This document shows, piece after piece, positions 52,726 through 60,841 of a stretch of DNA of 64,000 bases. The DNA lies in NCBI GenBank assembly GCA_963743035.1, contig CAVUOB010000011.1, positions 62,001 to 126,000 on the forward strand, given 5' to 3'. The position numbers were made by a program, and so were the translations under genes. Every line of letters begins with the position of its first letter. The first letter of the stretch is position 1. This stretch comes from PALSA-911 sp963743035 (GTDB taxonomy: Bacteria > Pseudomonadota > Alphaproteobacteria > Acetobacterales > Acetobacteraceae). The notes beneath the pieces were generated by a model, which saw only the letters and a program-made list of their open reading frames with translations, was not told the DNA's origin and did no database searches.

Positions 52726-53970
52726 CTAGCGGCTGGCGACCTGGTTGCTGTCCGGGCGGATTACCATGCAGGCGGTCTTGCGCCTGGCCAGCGCAGCGCA
52801 GGCCGCCGGGGCCTCGCCGGCCGACAGCCCGACCAGCTGCGCCCGCCACAGCGACTTGGCGTGCTTGCCGCCGGCCAGCGGCTCGACGCGCGGTTCGCCG
52901 GCCCCGGCCACGCGACGCGCGGCATTGGCGGCATCGCGCGCGGCGCGCTCGCTGTTGAACGAGCCGACCTGCACGGCGTAGCGCGGTGCGGGTGCCGGCG
53001 GCCGCTGTCCGCGCGGCGCGGAGTAGCTGGCGACCGGCGTGATGATGGCGCTCGGCGTCGCCGCCCTGGCGGTGGAAAACACGCTCGGCAGCCGGCGCTC
53101 CGGACGCGGCTCGCGGCGGGCCATCGGCACGTCCATCTGTTCGAAACCCTGGTCCAGCAGGTTCGCCATGTGGATGTCGCGCTCGCCGCCGGAACTGGCG
53201 CCCATCACCACCCCGATCAGCCGGACCCCGCCGCGCACGGCCGAGGTGACGAGGTTGTAGCCGGAGGCCTGGGTATACCCGGTCTTCATGCCGTCGGCGC
53301 CGGGATAGGTCTGCAGCAGCCGGTCATGGTTGTACATGACGCGCCGGCGGAACGTGAAGCTCGGTGTGCTGAAATAGCCATAATAGCCGGGGAAATCGAG
53401 GATCAGCCGCCGCCCCAGGATCGCCAGGTCGTGCGACGTGCTCCACTGGTCGGGATCGGGCAGGCCGGAGGCGTTCTGGAATATGGTGTGGTTCATGCCG
53501 AGCGCGCGGGCGCGCAGGGTCATCATCTGGGCGAAGCGTTCCTCGCTGCCACCCATCATCTCCCCGAGCGCGGCGGCGGCGTCGTTGGCGGATTTGGTCA
53601 CCAGGCCCAGCACCGCCTCCTCGACGGTGATCTTCATGCCCGGCGTCAGGCCCAGCTTGGTCGGCGACATCGACGCCGCATGCGCCGATACCGGCATCAG
53701 CTCGCCAAGGCTGACGCGGCGGTCGCGCAGCGCCTCGAACAGCATGTACAGGGTCATCAACTTGGTCAGGCTGGCGGGATGGCGCGGCTCATCGGCGTTG
53801 ACCGCGGAGATCACGTTGCCGGTCTGCGCGTCGACCACGATGGAGCTGTAGCGGGCGGAGCCGATCTGGGCCAGCGCCTGGGTCGTCCAGGACAACGCAA
53901 ACAGGCACAGGCTCAGCCCGACAATCACACAACGCCTGATCGCGCGACGCTGCCGCCCATCCGATACCAT
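52726..53970 (-). CDS. D-alanyl-D-alanine carboxypeptidase with C-terminal SPOR domain
   Basis: This 414-residue exported serine peptidase (family S11) has a signal peptide (about residues 1-35, ending QALAQ). The penicillin-binding motifs are Ser67-Leu-Thr-Lys70, Ser127-Ala-Asn129 and Lys229-Thr-Gly231. After a proline-rich linker, the C-terminal 75 or so residues (YAVQVGSFNSERAARDAANAA) form a SPOR domain, which binds denuded peptidoglycan at division sites. This combination is common in alphaproteobacteria. It trims pentapeptide stems, probably at the septum. It is monocistronic and divergent from the phasin gene. Confidence 0.93.
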   Translation of the reverse strand: MVSDGRQRRAIRRCVIVGLSLCLFALSWTTQALAQIGSARYSSIVVDAQTGNVISAVNADEPRHPASLTKLMTLYMLFEALRDRRVSLGELMPVSAHAASMSPTKLGLTPGMKITVEEAVLGLVTKSANDAAAALGEMMGGSEERFAQMMTLRARALGMNHTIFQNASGLPDPDQWSTSHDLAILGRRLILDFPGYYGYFSTPSFTFRRRVMYNHDRLLQTYPGADGMKTGYTQASGYNLVTSAVRGGVRLIGVVMGASSGGERDIHMANLLDQGFEQMDVPMARREPRPERRLPSVFSTARAATPSAIITPVASYSAPRGQRPPAPAPRYAVQVGSFNSERAARDAANAARRVAGAGEPRVEPLAGGKHAKSLWRAQLVGLSAGEAPAACAALARRKTACMVIRPDSNQVASR

Positions 53971-54331
53971 GCCCGACCACCCCTTGAACCCGGCGGCGAA
54001 TTTACGGGATCGGGCCTCGGGCTGTCCAGCCCAAAGGGCAAAAATTGGAAAAAACAGAATGGGTTAACCGATGTCGCTGGTTACGCGGCCGGAGTCGCGG
54101 ATTGCCTGGGCAGCAAGCGGCGGGACAGCGGTCGGGGCAGGGGGGATGCGACACATAAATTTATTGTGCAGTGCACAAAATATTTCCTTGCCCTTCCGAA
54201 GGAATTTCATTACACCCATTCACGTGTTGCAGTGCAGCAAAACACATGACCATCGGGCGCCTGCCTAGGCATTGCCGCAGTTTGGGATGCAGCCGACGGC
54301 CCGGAACAGCTGCTACAATTGGAGACTAAAC
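53971..54331. promoter_or_regulatory. Divergent regulatory region with two TGCAGTGCA motifs, probable PhaR-type operators
   Basis: The 361-base region between dac and the phasin gene has an AT-rich part from 54150. TTGTGCA-G-TGCACAA (54164-54178) is a perfect 7-base inverted repeat. A second site, TTGCAGTGCAGCAA (54227-54240), shares the core TGCAGTGCA. TGC/GCA-rich sites of this kind upstream of phasin genes are bound by the polyhydroxyalkanoate regulator PhaR in other alphaproteobacteria. A short hairpin (TTCCTT and AAGGAA, near 54184-54203) lies between them. The PhaR assignment is inference; no phaR gene is in the window. Confidence 0.55.
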
Positions 54332-54853
54332 ATGAGCGACAAGAAGAAGATCGGCGACGCCGTCGAAACCATCAAATCCACCACGACCGAGGCTGCTGCC
54401 AAGGGCTTCGAGCAGACCGTCGCCGGCCTGAAGGACGGCATGGCGCAGGCAACCGTCGGGATCGAGCAGACCCAGGCGAAGCTGAAAGAAGGCATGGAGA
54501 AGGCGATGAAGACGGCGGAAGAACTGGTCACGTTCGGCCAGGGCAATATCGAGGCGCTGACCAAGTCCAGCCAGATCTGGGCCACCGGCGTGCAGGAGCT
54601 GTCCAAGCAGGTTGCCGCTACCGCCCAGGCTTCGTTCGAAGAGACCGTGAGCGTGTTCAAGTCCCTCGGCACCGTGAAGTCGCTGAAGGAGGCGATCGAC
54701 CTCCAGTCGAACCTGGCGCGCGGCGCGCTGGAGAAGGCGATGTCGGAGAGCGGCAAGCTGACCGATGCCTCCCTGAAGCTGACCGAGCAGGCGCTGGCGC
54801 CGATCACCGCGCGCGTGAACCTCGCTGTCGAGAAGTTCGCCAAGCCGGCCTGA
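54332..54853 (+). CDS. Phasin family protein
   Basis: This 173-residue, almost wholly alpha-helical protein is rich in Ala, Lys and Glu and has no membrane segment. The central segment FGQGNIEALTKSSQIWATGVQELSKQVAATAQASFEETV is the phasin (Phasin_2) signature. Phasins coat polyhydroxyalkanoate granules and control their size. ATG 54332 follows GGAG; an in-frame start at 54272 is not conserved. It is monocistronic, with a strong terminator downstream and probable PhaR sites upstream, which fits high, carbon-storage-linked expression. Confidence 0.92.
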   Translation: MSDKKKIGDAVETIKSTTTEAAAKGFEQTVAGLKDGMAQATVGIEQTQAKLKEGMEKAMKTAEELVTFGQGNIEALTKSSQIWATGVQELSKQVAATAQASFEETVSVFKSLGTVKSLKEAIDLQSNLARGALEKAMSESGKLTDASLKLTEQALAPITARVNLAVEKFAKPA

Positions 54854-54924
54854 AGCCGGTCGGCGGACAGCGGTCGGCGGAGCCGCCGCTTCCCCTCCCC
54901 CTGGTGTGCGGCTTCGCTTGAGAG

Positions 54925-54953
54925 AGGCCCGGGCTCCTGCCCGGGCCTTTTTT
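54925..54953 (+). terminator. Rho-independent terminator after the phasin gene
   Basis: AGGCCCGGGC (54925-54934) pairs with GCCCGGGCCT (54939-54948) around a TCCT loop and is followed by a run of six T. Confidence 0.95.
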
Positions 54954-55291
54954 GCGCCTGCCGCGCGCCGGGGCAGGCGAAATCCCGGACGGCGCGATTG
55001 CCGGGAATTTCGGGTTTCCGTTCATGGATCCGTTGCAGATTCCGCGTCGGTTGGCGCAGTCTTTGCACACATGCTCTTTTATCGCGGCCCTGGCTTCCGA
55101 TATGATTGTCTTCCCAGTGGCGAAATCTGGTGCCTGCGCAGCGTGCTCGGCGCCGCCCGAGGTCATCCTTGCGGGGGCCGTCCGGTTGGGGGCGCCCATC
55201 TGGCAGCGCCCGGCCTTGGCAACACCGAGGCGATGCTTTGGCAAGGATCGGTGATAAGGTCACGCAGAATAGAGATGAGCGACAACCAGAT
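54954..55291. other. Intergenic region, 338 bases, before clpS
   Basis: No convincing gene was found. Short frames on both strands cross it; a leftward one contains a CKDC...C segment, but codon usage and a missing ribosome site do not support it. The clpS promoter should lie here, probably in the less GC-rich part around 55060-55120 or 55240-55280, but no -35/-10 pair stood out. Confidence 0.4.
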
Positions 55292-55798
55292 ATGAGCGGC
55301 CCGAGAATGAGCGACTCCAGATCCAATGCCTCCGACGTGAAGCAGAACCGGCCCAGCGATTTTCGTGCCCCCGATTTTCGTGCCCCCGATTTACGTGCCG
55401 CCGATCTGCATGCCCCCGACTTGCGTAGCTCTGATCTGCCCCCGCCCGTTGGGATGCGCCCGATCCGGCTGAGCGATGGCGACAAGCGCGGCGGCGGCGA
55501 GGGGCCGAACACCGGCGTGGTGGTCAAGGCCAGGCCGAAGACCCGAAAGCCCGCGATGTACAAGGTCCTGATGCTGAACGACGACTACACCCCGATGGAA
55601 TTCGTCGTGCATGTGCTGGAGCGCTTCTTCCAGAAATCCCGCGAGGAAGCGACGCGCATCATGCTGCATGTCCATCGCCGCGGCGTCGGCGTCTGCGGCG
55701 TCTATACCTATGAGGTGGCGGAGACGAAGGTCACACAAGTGATGGACCTGGCGCGCCAGAATCAGCATCCTCTCCAATGCACGATCGAGAAGGAGTAG
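55292..55798 (+). CDS. clpS: ATP-dependent Clp protease adaptor ClpS with repeat-bearing N-terminal extension
   Basis: The frame from ATG 55292 encodes 168 residues; ATG 55307 is also possible and both have poor ribosome sites. The ClpS core occupies about the last 100 residues: KPAMYKVLMLNDDYTPMEFVVHVLERFF, ATRIMLHVHRRGVGVCGVYTYEVAETK. The NDDYTPMEFVV segment holds the N-degron-binding residues, and the HxHxxG region contacts the substrate N-terminus. The N-terminal 70 or so residues are unusual and include five pentapeptide-type repeats (DFRAP, DFRAP, DLRAA, DLHAP, DLRSS). In known ClpS proteins the N-terminal tail controls ClpA engagement. clpA follows 143 bases downstream. Confidence 0.9.
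   Translation: MSGPRMSDSRSNASDVKQNRPSDFRAPDFRAPDLRAADLHAPDLRSSDLPPPVGMRPIRLSDGDKRGGGEGPNTGVVVKARPKTRKPAMYKVLMLNDDYTPMEFVVHVLERFFQKSREEATRIMLHVHRRGVGVCGVYTYEVAETKVTQVMDLARQNQHPLQCTIEKE
55358..55438 (+). repeat. 15-bp tandem array in the ClpS N-terminal region
   Basis: Five units of 15 bases plus a partial: GATTTTCGTGCCCCC twice, identical (55358-55372 and 55373-55387), then GATTTACGTGCCGCC, GATCTGCATGCCCCC and GACTTGCGTAGCTCT, then GATCTG. The translation is a pentapeptide-repeat-like run of D(F/L)xxx. Divergence increases from 5' to 3'. Confidence 0.93.
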
Positions 55799-55941
55799 CG
55801 CAGCCGCCGAACCCGACATTTGGACAGGATGTTGGAACAGCGCTTGCAACGCACCATCTCATGGTAGGCCAGCCGCAAGCGGTGAACCGTCCGGCCGCAA
55901 TCGTTGAACCGGACACAGCGCGTATAGGAGCGTCGTAGACC

Positions 55942-58293
55942 ATGCTTTCACGTAACCTTGAACAGACGCTGCATCGCGCCCTGTCCTTTGCCAGTGAGCG
56001 CAAGCACGAATACGCCACCCTCGAGCATCTGCTGCTCGGCCTGCTCGACGACCAGGACGCGGCAGGCGTGCTGAAGGCCTGCGGCGTCGATGTGGACAAG
56101 CTGCGCACCGACCTTTCCGAATTCCTCGACAAGGACCTCGCCGGCCTCGCCACCGACCGGCAGGGCGATCCCAAGCCGACCGCGGGCTTCCAGCGCGTCG
56201 TGCAGCGGGCCGCGATCCATGTGCAGTCCTCCGGCCGCGACGAGGTCACCGGCGCCAATGTGCTGGTCGCCCTGTTCAGCGAGCGGGAAAGCCACGCGGT
56301 CTATTTCCTGCAGCTGCAGGACATGACCCGGCTGGACGCGGTCAATTTCATCAGCCACGGCATCGCCAAGGCGCCCGGCCGCTCGGCCCAGCGCCCGGTG
56401 CAGGGCTCCGAACGCCCGCCCGAGAGCAACAGCCAGGAGCCGGAGCGCGAGGAGAAGCCCGGCAAACGCGGCCAGGACGCGCTGTCGAACTACTGCGTGA
56501 ACCTGAACAAGAAGGCGATGGCCGGCAAGATCGACCCGCTGATCGGCCGCGAGCCGGAGATCGAGCGCACGATCCAGATCCTGTGCCGCCGCACCAAGAA
56601 CAACCCGCTCTATGTCGGTGATCCCGGCGTCGGCAAGACCGCGATCGCCGAAGGCCTCGCCAAGCGCATCGTCGAAGGCGACGTGCCCGAAGTGTTGGCA
56701 AAATCCACGATTTTTGCCCTCGATATGGGCGCCCTGCTCGCCGGCACCCGCTATCGCGGCGATTTCGAGGAGCGGCTGAAGGCCGTCGTCACCGAGCTCG
56801 AGGCCCATCCGGGCGGCATCCTGTTCATCGACGAGATCCACACCGTGATCGGCGCGGGCGCGACCAGCGGCGGCGCCATGGATGCCTCCAACCTGCTCAA
56901 GCCGGCTCTGGCCTCGGGCACGATGCGCTGCATCGGCAGCACCACCTACAAGGAGTTCCGCAACTACTTCGAGAAGGACCGGGCCCTGGTGCGCCGGTTC
57001 CAGAAGATCGACGTCAACGAGCCGAGCATCGAAGACGCGGTGAAGATCCTGCGCGGCCTGAAGATCAACTACGAAAAGCACCACAAGGTGAAATACACCG
57101 ACGAGGCGATCCGCGCCGCCGTCGATCTTTCGGCCAAGTACATCCACGACCGCAAGCTGCCGGACAAGGCGATCGACGTGATCGACGAGGTCGGTGCCTC
57201 GCGCATGCTGCTGCCCGAGAACAAGCGGCGGAAGACCGTCACGCTGAAGGATGTCGAGGAGATCGTCGCCAAGATCGCCCGCATCCCCGCCAAGTCGGTC
57301 TCGGCCGACGACAAGGAGACGCTGCGCAACCTCGAACGTGACCTGAAGGCGATGGTGTTCGGTCAGGACAAGGCGATCGAGGCGCTGTCCGCCGCGATCA
57401 AGCTGGCCCGCGCCGGCCTGCGCGAGGCGGAGAAGCCGATTGGCAACTACCTGTTCTCCGGCCCCACCGGCGTCGGCAAGACCGAGGTCGCCCGCCAGCT
57501 TGCCAGCGTGCTCGGGATCGAGATCATCCGCTTCGACATGTCCGAATACATGGAGCGGCACTCGATCTCCCGCCTGATCGGCGCCCCGCCGGGCTATGTC
57601 GGCTTCGACCAGGGCGGATTGCTGACCGATGCGATCGACCAGCACCCGCACGCGGTGCTGCTGCTCGACGAGATCGAGAAGGCGCATCCGGACCTGTTCA
57701 ACATCCTGCTGCAGGTCATGGATCACGGGAAGCTGACCGACCACAACGGCAAGACGGTCGATTTCCGTAACGTGATCCTGATCATGACCACCAATGCCGG
57801 CGCTTCGGACCTCGCCAAGGAAGCCATCGGCTTCGGCCGCGAGACCCGGGTGGGCGAGGACGAGGACGCGATCAAGCGCCTGTTCACCCCGGAGTTCCGC
57901 AACCGGCTGGACGCGACCATCGCCTTCAGCGCGCTGACGCCGGAGATCGTCGGGCGCGTGGTGGAGAAATTCGTCATGCAGCTGGAGGCGCAGCTCGCCG
58001 ACCGCAACGTGACGATCGAGCTCTCCTCCGCCGCCAAGGAATGGCTGGCCGAGCGCGGCTACGACCGGTTGTATGGCGCAAGGCCGCTGTCGCGCGTCAT
58101 CCAGGAGCACATCAAGAAGCCGCTCGCCGAGGAATTGCTGTTCGGCAGGCTGGTCAAGGGTGGCGCGGTCAAGGTGACCATGAAGGACGGCAAGCTCGAT
58201 TTCGAGTTCGTGGAAGCCAGCCTGCCCGCCCTGCCGAAACCGGAAGGCGAGGACGACGGCGGCGCGGACAAGGAGCAGGAGATCGTCGAGTAG
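55942..58293 (+). CDS. clpA: ATP-dependent Clp protease ATP-binding subunit ClpA
   Basis: This 783-residue AAA+ unfoldase has an N-terminal double Clp_N domain (1-145, starting LSRNLEQTLHRALSFASERKHEYATLEHLLLGLL) that docks ClpS, and two ATPase modules: D1 Walker A GDPGVGKTAIAEGLAKR with Walker B ILFIDEIHTVIGAG, and D2 Walker A GPTGVGKTEVARQ with Walker B LLLDEIEKAHPD. The ClpP-binding IGF/IGL-type loop appears as EAIGFGRE. It unfolds substrates, including N-end-rule substrates delivered by ClpS, for degradation by ClpP. GGAG lies upstream of ATG 55942. Confidence 0.96.
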   Translation: MLSRNLEQTLHRALSFASERKHEYATLEHLLLGLLDDQDAAGVLKACGVDVDKLRTDLSEFLDKDLAGLATDRQGDPKPTAGFQRVVQRAAIHVQSSGRDEVTGANVLVALFSERESHAVYFLQLQDMTRLDAVNFISHGIAKAPGRSAQRPVQGSERPPESNSQEPEREEKPGKRGQDALSNYCVNLNKKAMAGKIDPLIGREPEIERTIQILCRRTKNNPLYVGDPGVGKTAIAEGLAKRIVEGDVPEVLAKSTIFALDMGALLAGTRYRGDFEERLKAVVTELEAHPGGILFIDEIHTVIGAGATSGGAMDASNLLKPALASGTMRCIGSTTYKEFRNYFEKDRALVRRFQKIDVNEPSIEDAVKILRGLKINYEKHHKVKYTDEAIRAAVDLSAKYIHDRKLPDKAIDVIDEVGASRMLLPENKRRKTVTLKDVEEIVAKIARIPAKSVSADDKETLRNLERDLKAMVFGQDKAIEALSAAIKLARAGLREAEKPIGNYLFSGPTGVGKTEVARQLASVLGIEIIRFDMSEYMERHSISRLIGAPPGYVGFDQGGLLTDAIDQHPHAVLLLDEIEKAHPDLFNILLQVMDHGKLTDHNGKTVDFRNVILIMTTNAGASDLAKEAIGFGRETRVGEDEDAIKRLFTPEFRNRLDATIAFSALTPEIVGRVVEKFVMQLEAQLADRNVTIELSSAAKEWLAERGYDRLYGARPLSRVIQEHIKKPLAEELLFGRLVKGGAVKVTMKDGKLDFEFVEASLPALPKPEGEDDGGADKEQEIVE

Positions 58294-58319
58294 AGGCGCG
58301 AAGCCGCTCGACACAGGAA

Positions 58320-58350
58320 AACGCCGCCGGGCCTGCGCCCGGCGGCGTTT
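58320..58350 (+). terminator. Strong stem-loop after clpA
   Basis: AACGCCGCCGGGC (58320-58332) pairs perfectly with 58337-58349 around loop CTGC, followed by TT and a second short T run (GCGTTT). It separates clpA from the convergent SDR gene. Confidence 0.85.
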
Positions 58351-58383
58351 GCGTTTGGCGGGGCCGTTACGTCCGCCGTGTGG

Positions 58384-59088
58384 CTACCAGGCGATCGGCT
58401 CGCCGCGGTAGTCCAGGAACCTGTGCGCATGCGTGCCCTTCTGTGCTGCCAGCACGTCGGCCAGGCCCTTGACGCTCTCCTCGATCCCGACGGCCGCGCT
58501 CGGCCCGCCCATATCCGTGCGCACCCAGCCCGGATGCAGCGACAGCACGGTGATCCTCCGCCCGCCGAGACCGGCATTGTAGAAGCCGCGCGTCATCGAA
58601 TTCAGCGCCGCCTTGCTGGCGCGGTACAGCTCGCTGGTGCCGGCCAGGTTGTCGGCGACGCTGCCCATTACCGAGCTCATGAACGCGATCACGCCGGTAT
58701 CCTCGCGCACATTGCCCAGCAGATGCCGCGCCAGGCGGATCGGCGCCACCGCGTTGGTGAACATCAGCGCCCCCATCTCTTCCGCTGTCGCCTGCATGCC
58801 GTCCTTGTGCGCGGGGCCGGACACGCCGGCGTTGACGAACAGCACGTCCAGCACCTTGCCGGCGACCCGCGCGGCGAAGCCGTCCAGTTGCGCCAGATCA
58901 TTCATGTCCAGCCGCTCGATCGTCACGCGGCCCGGGTTCGCGGCCGCCAGGGCCGAGAGCTCCCCGGCCTTGTCCGGGCTGCGCGCGGTGGCGATCAGGT
59001 CGTAGCCGCGACCGAGCAGCTCGCGCGCCAGGCCCAGGCCCAGCCCGCGATTGGCGCCGACGATGAGGGCAAGCGGATGATCGGCCAT
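58384..59088 (-). CDS. Short-chain dehydrogenase/reductase family oxidoreductase
   Basis: This 234-residue classical SDR has the cofactor motif ALIVGANRGLGLGLAREL, VLFVNAGVSG (the NAG motif), the catalytic serine in FMSSVMGSV and Tyr-x-x-x-Lys in LYRASKAALN, and a HPGWVRTDMGG loop. GGAG lies nine bases before ATG 59088. Sequences of this layout resemble carbonyl-reductase-like SDRs such as CsgA or sniffer-type proteins. Substrate is unknown. The frame remains open far upstream through the nadK region, but that part is not coding for this protein. Confidence 0.9.
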   Translation of the reverse strand: MADHPLALIVGANRGLGLGLARELLGRGYDLIATARSPDKAGELSALAAANPGRVTIERLDMNDLAQLDGFAARVAGKVLDVLFVNAGVSGPAHKDGMQATAEEMGALMFTNAVAPIRLARHLLGNVREDTGVIAFMSSVMGSVADNLAGTSELYRASKAALNSMTRGFYNAGLGGRRITVLSLHPGWVRTDMGGPSAAVGIEESVKGLADVLAAQKGTHAHRFLDYRGEPIAW

Positions 59089-59135
59089 GTTAGGCTCCTG
59101 TTCAGCGAGAAGGTGTGGAAAACGCCAAAAAACGG

Positions 59136-59928
59136 TCAGACCGTGAACTGCTCGGCGATGATGCGCTCGGAAAGGCCCTGGTCGGGATCGAACAGCACGC
59201 GTACGGTTACCGAGCGGTCCTCGATCACCGCGACGGACACGACATCGCGCACCTCGGTGAAATCCGCCACCGCGGCGACCGGACGCTTCTCCGCTTCCAG
59301 CACCTGGAACAGCACATCCGCCGAGCTCGGCAGCAGCGCGCCGCGCCAGCGGCGCGGGCGAAACGCGCTGATCGGCGTCAGCGGCAGCAGATTGGCCGAT
59401 AGCGGCACGATCGGGCCATGCGCCGACAGGTTGTACGCGGTGGAGCCGGCGGGCGTGGAAATCAGCACGCCGTCGCAGATCAGCTCCTCCAGCCGCACCC
59501 GCCCATCCACGGTGATGCGGATCTTGGCGGCCTGGCGCAGCTGGCGCAGCAGCGAGACTTCGTTCAGCGCCAGCGCTTCCTCGACCGCGCCGGTCATGGT
59601 CACCGCGTGCATCCGCAGCGGGTGCAGCACCGCCTCCTGCGCATGGGACAGCCGCGCCGGCAGGTCGTCCTCGCCCACCGTGTTCATCAGGAAGCCGACC
59701 GAGCCGCAGTTCATGCCGTAGACCGGCACGTCGCGCCCGAGCAGGGAATGCAGCGTTTCCAGCATGAAGCCGTCGCCGCCGAGGGCGACGACGACGGCCG
59801 CCTGCGCCGGTTCGCAATCGCCGTAGCGCGCCACCAGCCGCTCGCGCGTGGCACCCGCCAGCGCCGGTGGGGCTGGCCACGAACGCGATCCGGCCGGGCA
59901 CGGCCTCCCGGTTCCGGCTGCCCGCCAT
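59136..59928 (-). CDS. nadK: NAD kinase, interrupted by a +1 frameshift near its N-terminus
   Basis: The main frame from GTG 59834 encodes 232 residues of NAD kinase: VVVALGGDGFMLETLH (the GGDG diphosphate motif), VYGMNCGSVGFLMN, ALNEVSLLR (NE motif) and DGVLISTPAGSTAYNLSAHGPI. The first beta strand, REAVPGRIAFVASP, lies upstream in another frame, starting at ATG 59928 or TTG 59967. The linking residues PALAGATRERLVARYGD are in the downstream frame. Removing one base in GGTGGGG (about 59867-59872, plus strand) restores a 264-residue protein. NAD kinase makes NADP and is normally essential, so a consensus error is more likely than inactivation. Confidence 0.88.
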
Positions 59929-59963
59929 CAGCGGCGCCGCGAGCCCCGCGGGACTGACCAGCG

Positions 59964-60803
59964 TCAAGCCAGGCGCCTGTGTTCGAGCAGCGGCATGTCG
60001 CGGCGCACCCGCCCCGTGAGCTCCGGGTCGATCCGCGCCGTGGCCCAGCCGACGCCGTCCGACACCTTGGCGACGATATGGCCCCAGGGATCGCACAGCA
60101 TCGAATGGCCATAGGCCCAGCGCACATCCCCCGCGCCGTCCGCGGCGTAGCTGCCCCAGGTGGCGGGGGCGGCCAGCCAGCACTGGCTTTCGATCGCGCG
60201 GGCGCGGATCAGCACGTCCCAATGGTCCTTGCCGGTCTGCATGGCGAAGTTGGACGGCAGGAAGATCAGTTCCGCCCCGGCGCGGCGCAGCGCCAGGAAC
60301 ATCTCGGGGAAGCGCAGATCGTAGCAGATCGCGCAGCCCACCTTCATCCCGCCGGCTTCATAGGTGACGATCTCGTTGCCGCCGGCGTAGGTGGCGCTTT
60401 CCTTGAAGCCGGTGCCGTCGGGCGCGGTGATGTCGAACAGATGGATCTTTCGGTAGCGCGCCAGTTCCTGCCCCTCCGGCCCGAACACCAATGTGGTGTT
60501 GAACAGCCGTTCGGCCCCAAGTTCCCCGATCGAGCCGCCGTGAACATGGATCCGCCGGCTGCGCGCGACATTGCGCAGAAACTCGTAGGCTGGCCCGCCC
60601 GGTGCGTTCGAACCGGCCGGCGGCAGCGTCTCCGCCTGTTCGAACTTGCCGGCGCGCGAGCCGCCCAGGCAGGTCCAGACCTCCGGCAGGCTGACGATGT
60701 CGGGTCGGTCGGCGGCGACCGCGGCGTCGATCAGGCGGCTGGCCTGGGCGATATTCTCCTGCTTGTCGGAACCGGGGTTCATCTGGATGACACTGACGCG
60801 CAT
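59964..60803 (-). CDS. Carbon-nitrogen hydrolase, nitrilase superfamily (deaminated glutathione amidase-like)
   Basis: This 279-residue nitrilase-superfamily protein has the catalytic triad Glu41 (VSLPEVW), Lys119 (YRKIHLFD) and Cys160 (AICYDLRFPEMF). The segment KIHLFDI and RARAIESQCWLAAPATWG match the Nit1/Nit2 branch, which hydrolyses deaminated glutathione or omega-amides. It acts in the cytoplasm as metabolite repair. Its stop codon overlaps a possible TTG start of nadK, so the two are probably co-transcribed. Confidence 0.9.
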   Translation of the reverse strand: MRVSVIQMNPGSDKQENIAQASRLIDAAVAADRPDIVSLPEVWTCLGGSRAGKFEQAETLPPAGSNAPGGPAYEFLRNVARSRRIHVHGGSIGELGAERLFNTTLVFGPEGQELARYRKIHLFDITAPDGTGFKESATYAGGNEIVTYEAGGMKVGCAICYDLRFPEMFLALRRAGAELIFLPSNFAMQTGKDHWDVLIRARAIESQCWLAAPATWGSYAADGAGDVRWAYGHSMLCDPWGHIVAKVSDGVGWATARIDPELTGRVRRDMPLLEHRRLA

Positions 60804-60841
60804 CTGGTCGTTCCTTCAGCCCCTGCGGACGAGACGCAGCA

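Noticed and set aside
54804..55244. Minus-strand frame downstream of phasin with a CKDCANRRGIC segment
   Set aside because: Cysteine spacing looked like a small zinc-binding protein, but there is no ribosome site and it runs through the phasin terminator and into the phasin gene.
55948..58314. 788-codon minus-strand open frame opposite clpA
   Set aside because: Antisense shadow of a conserved gene; no ribosome site or motif.
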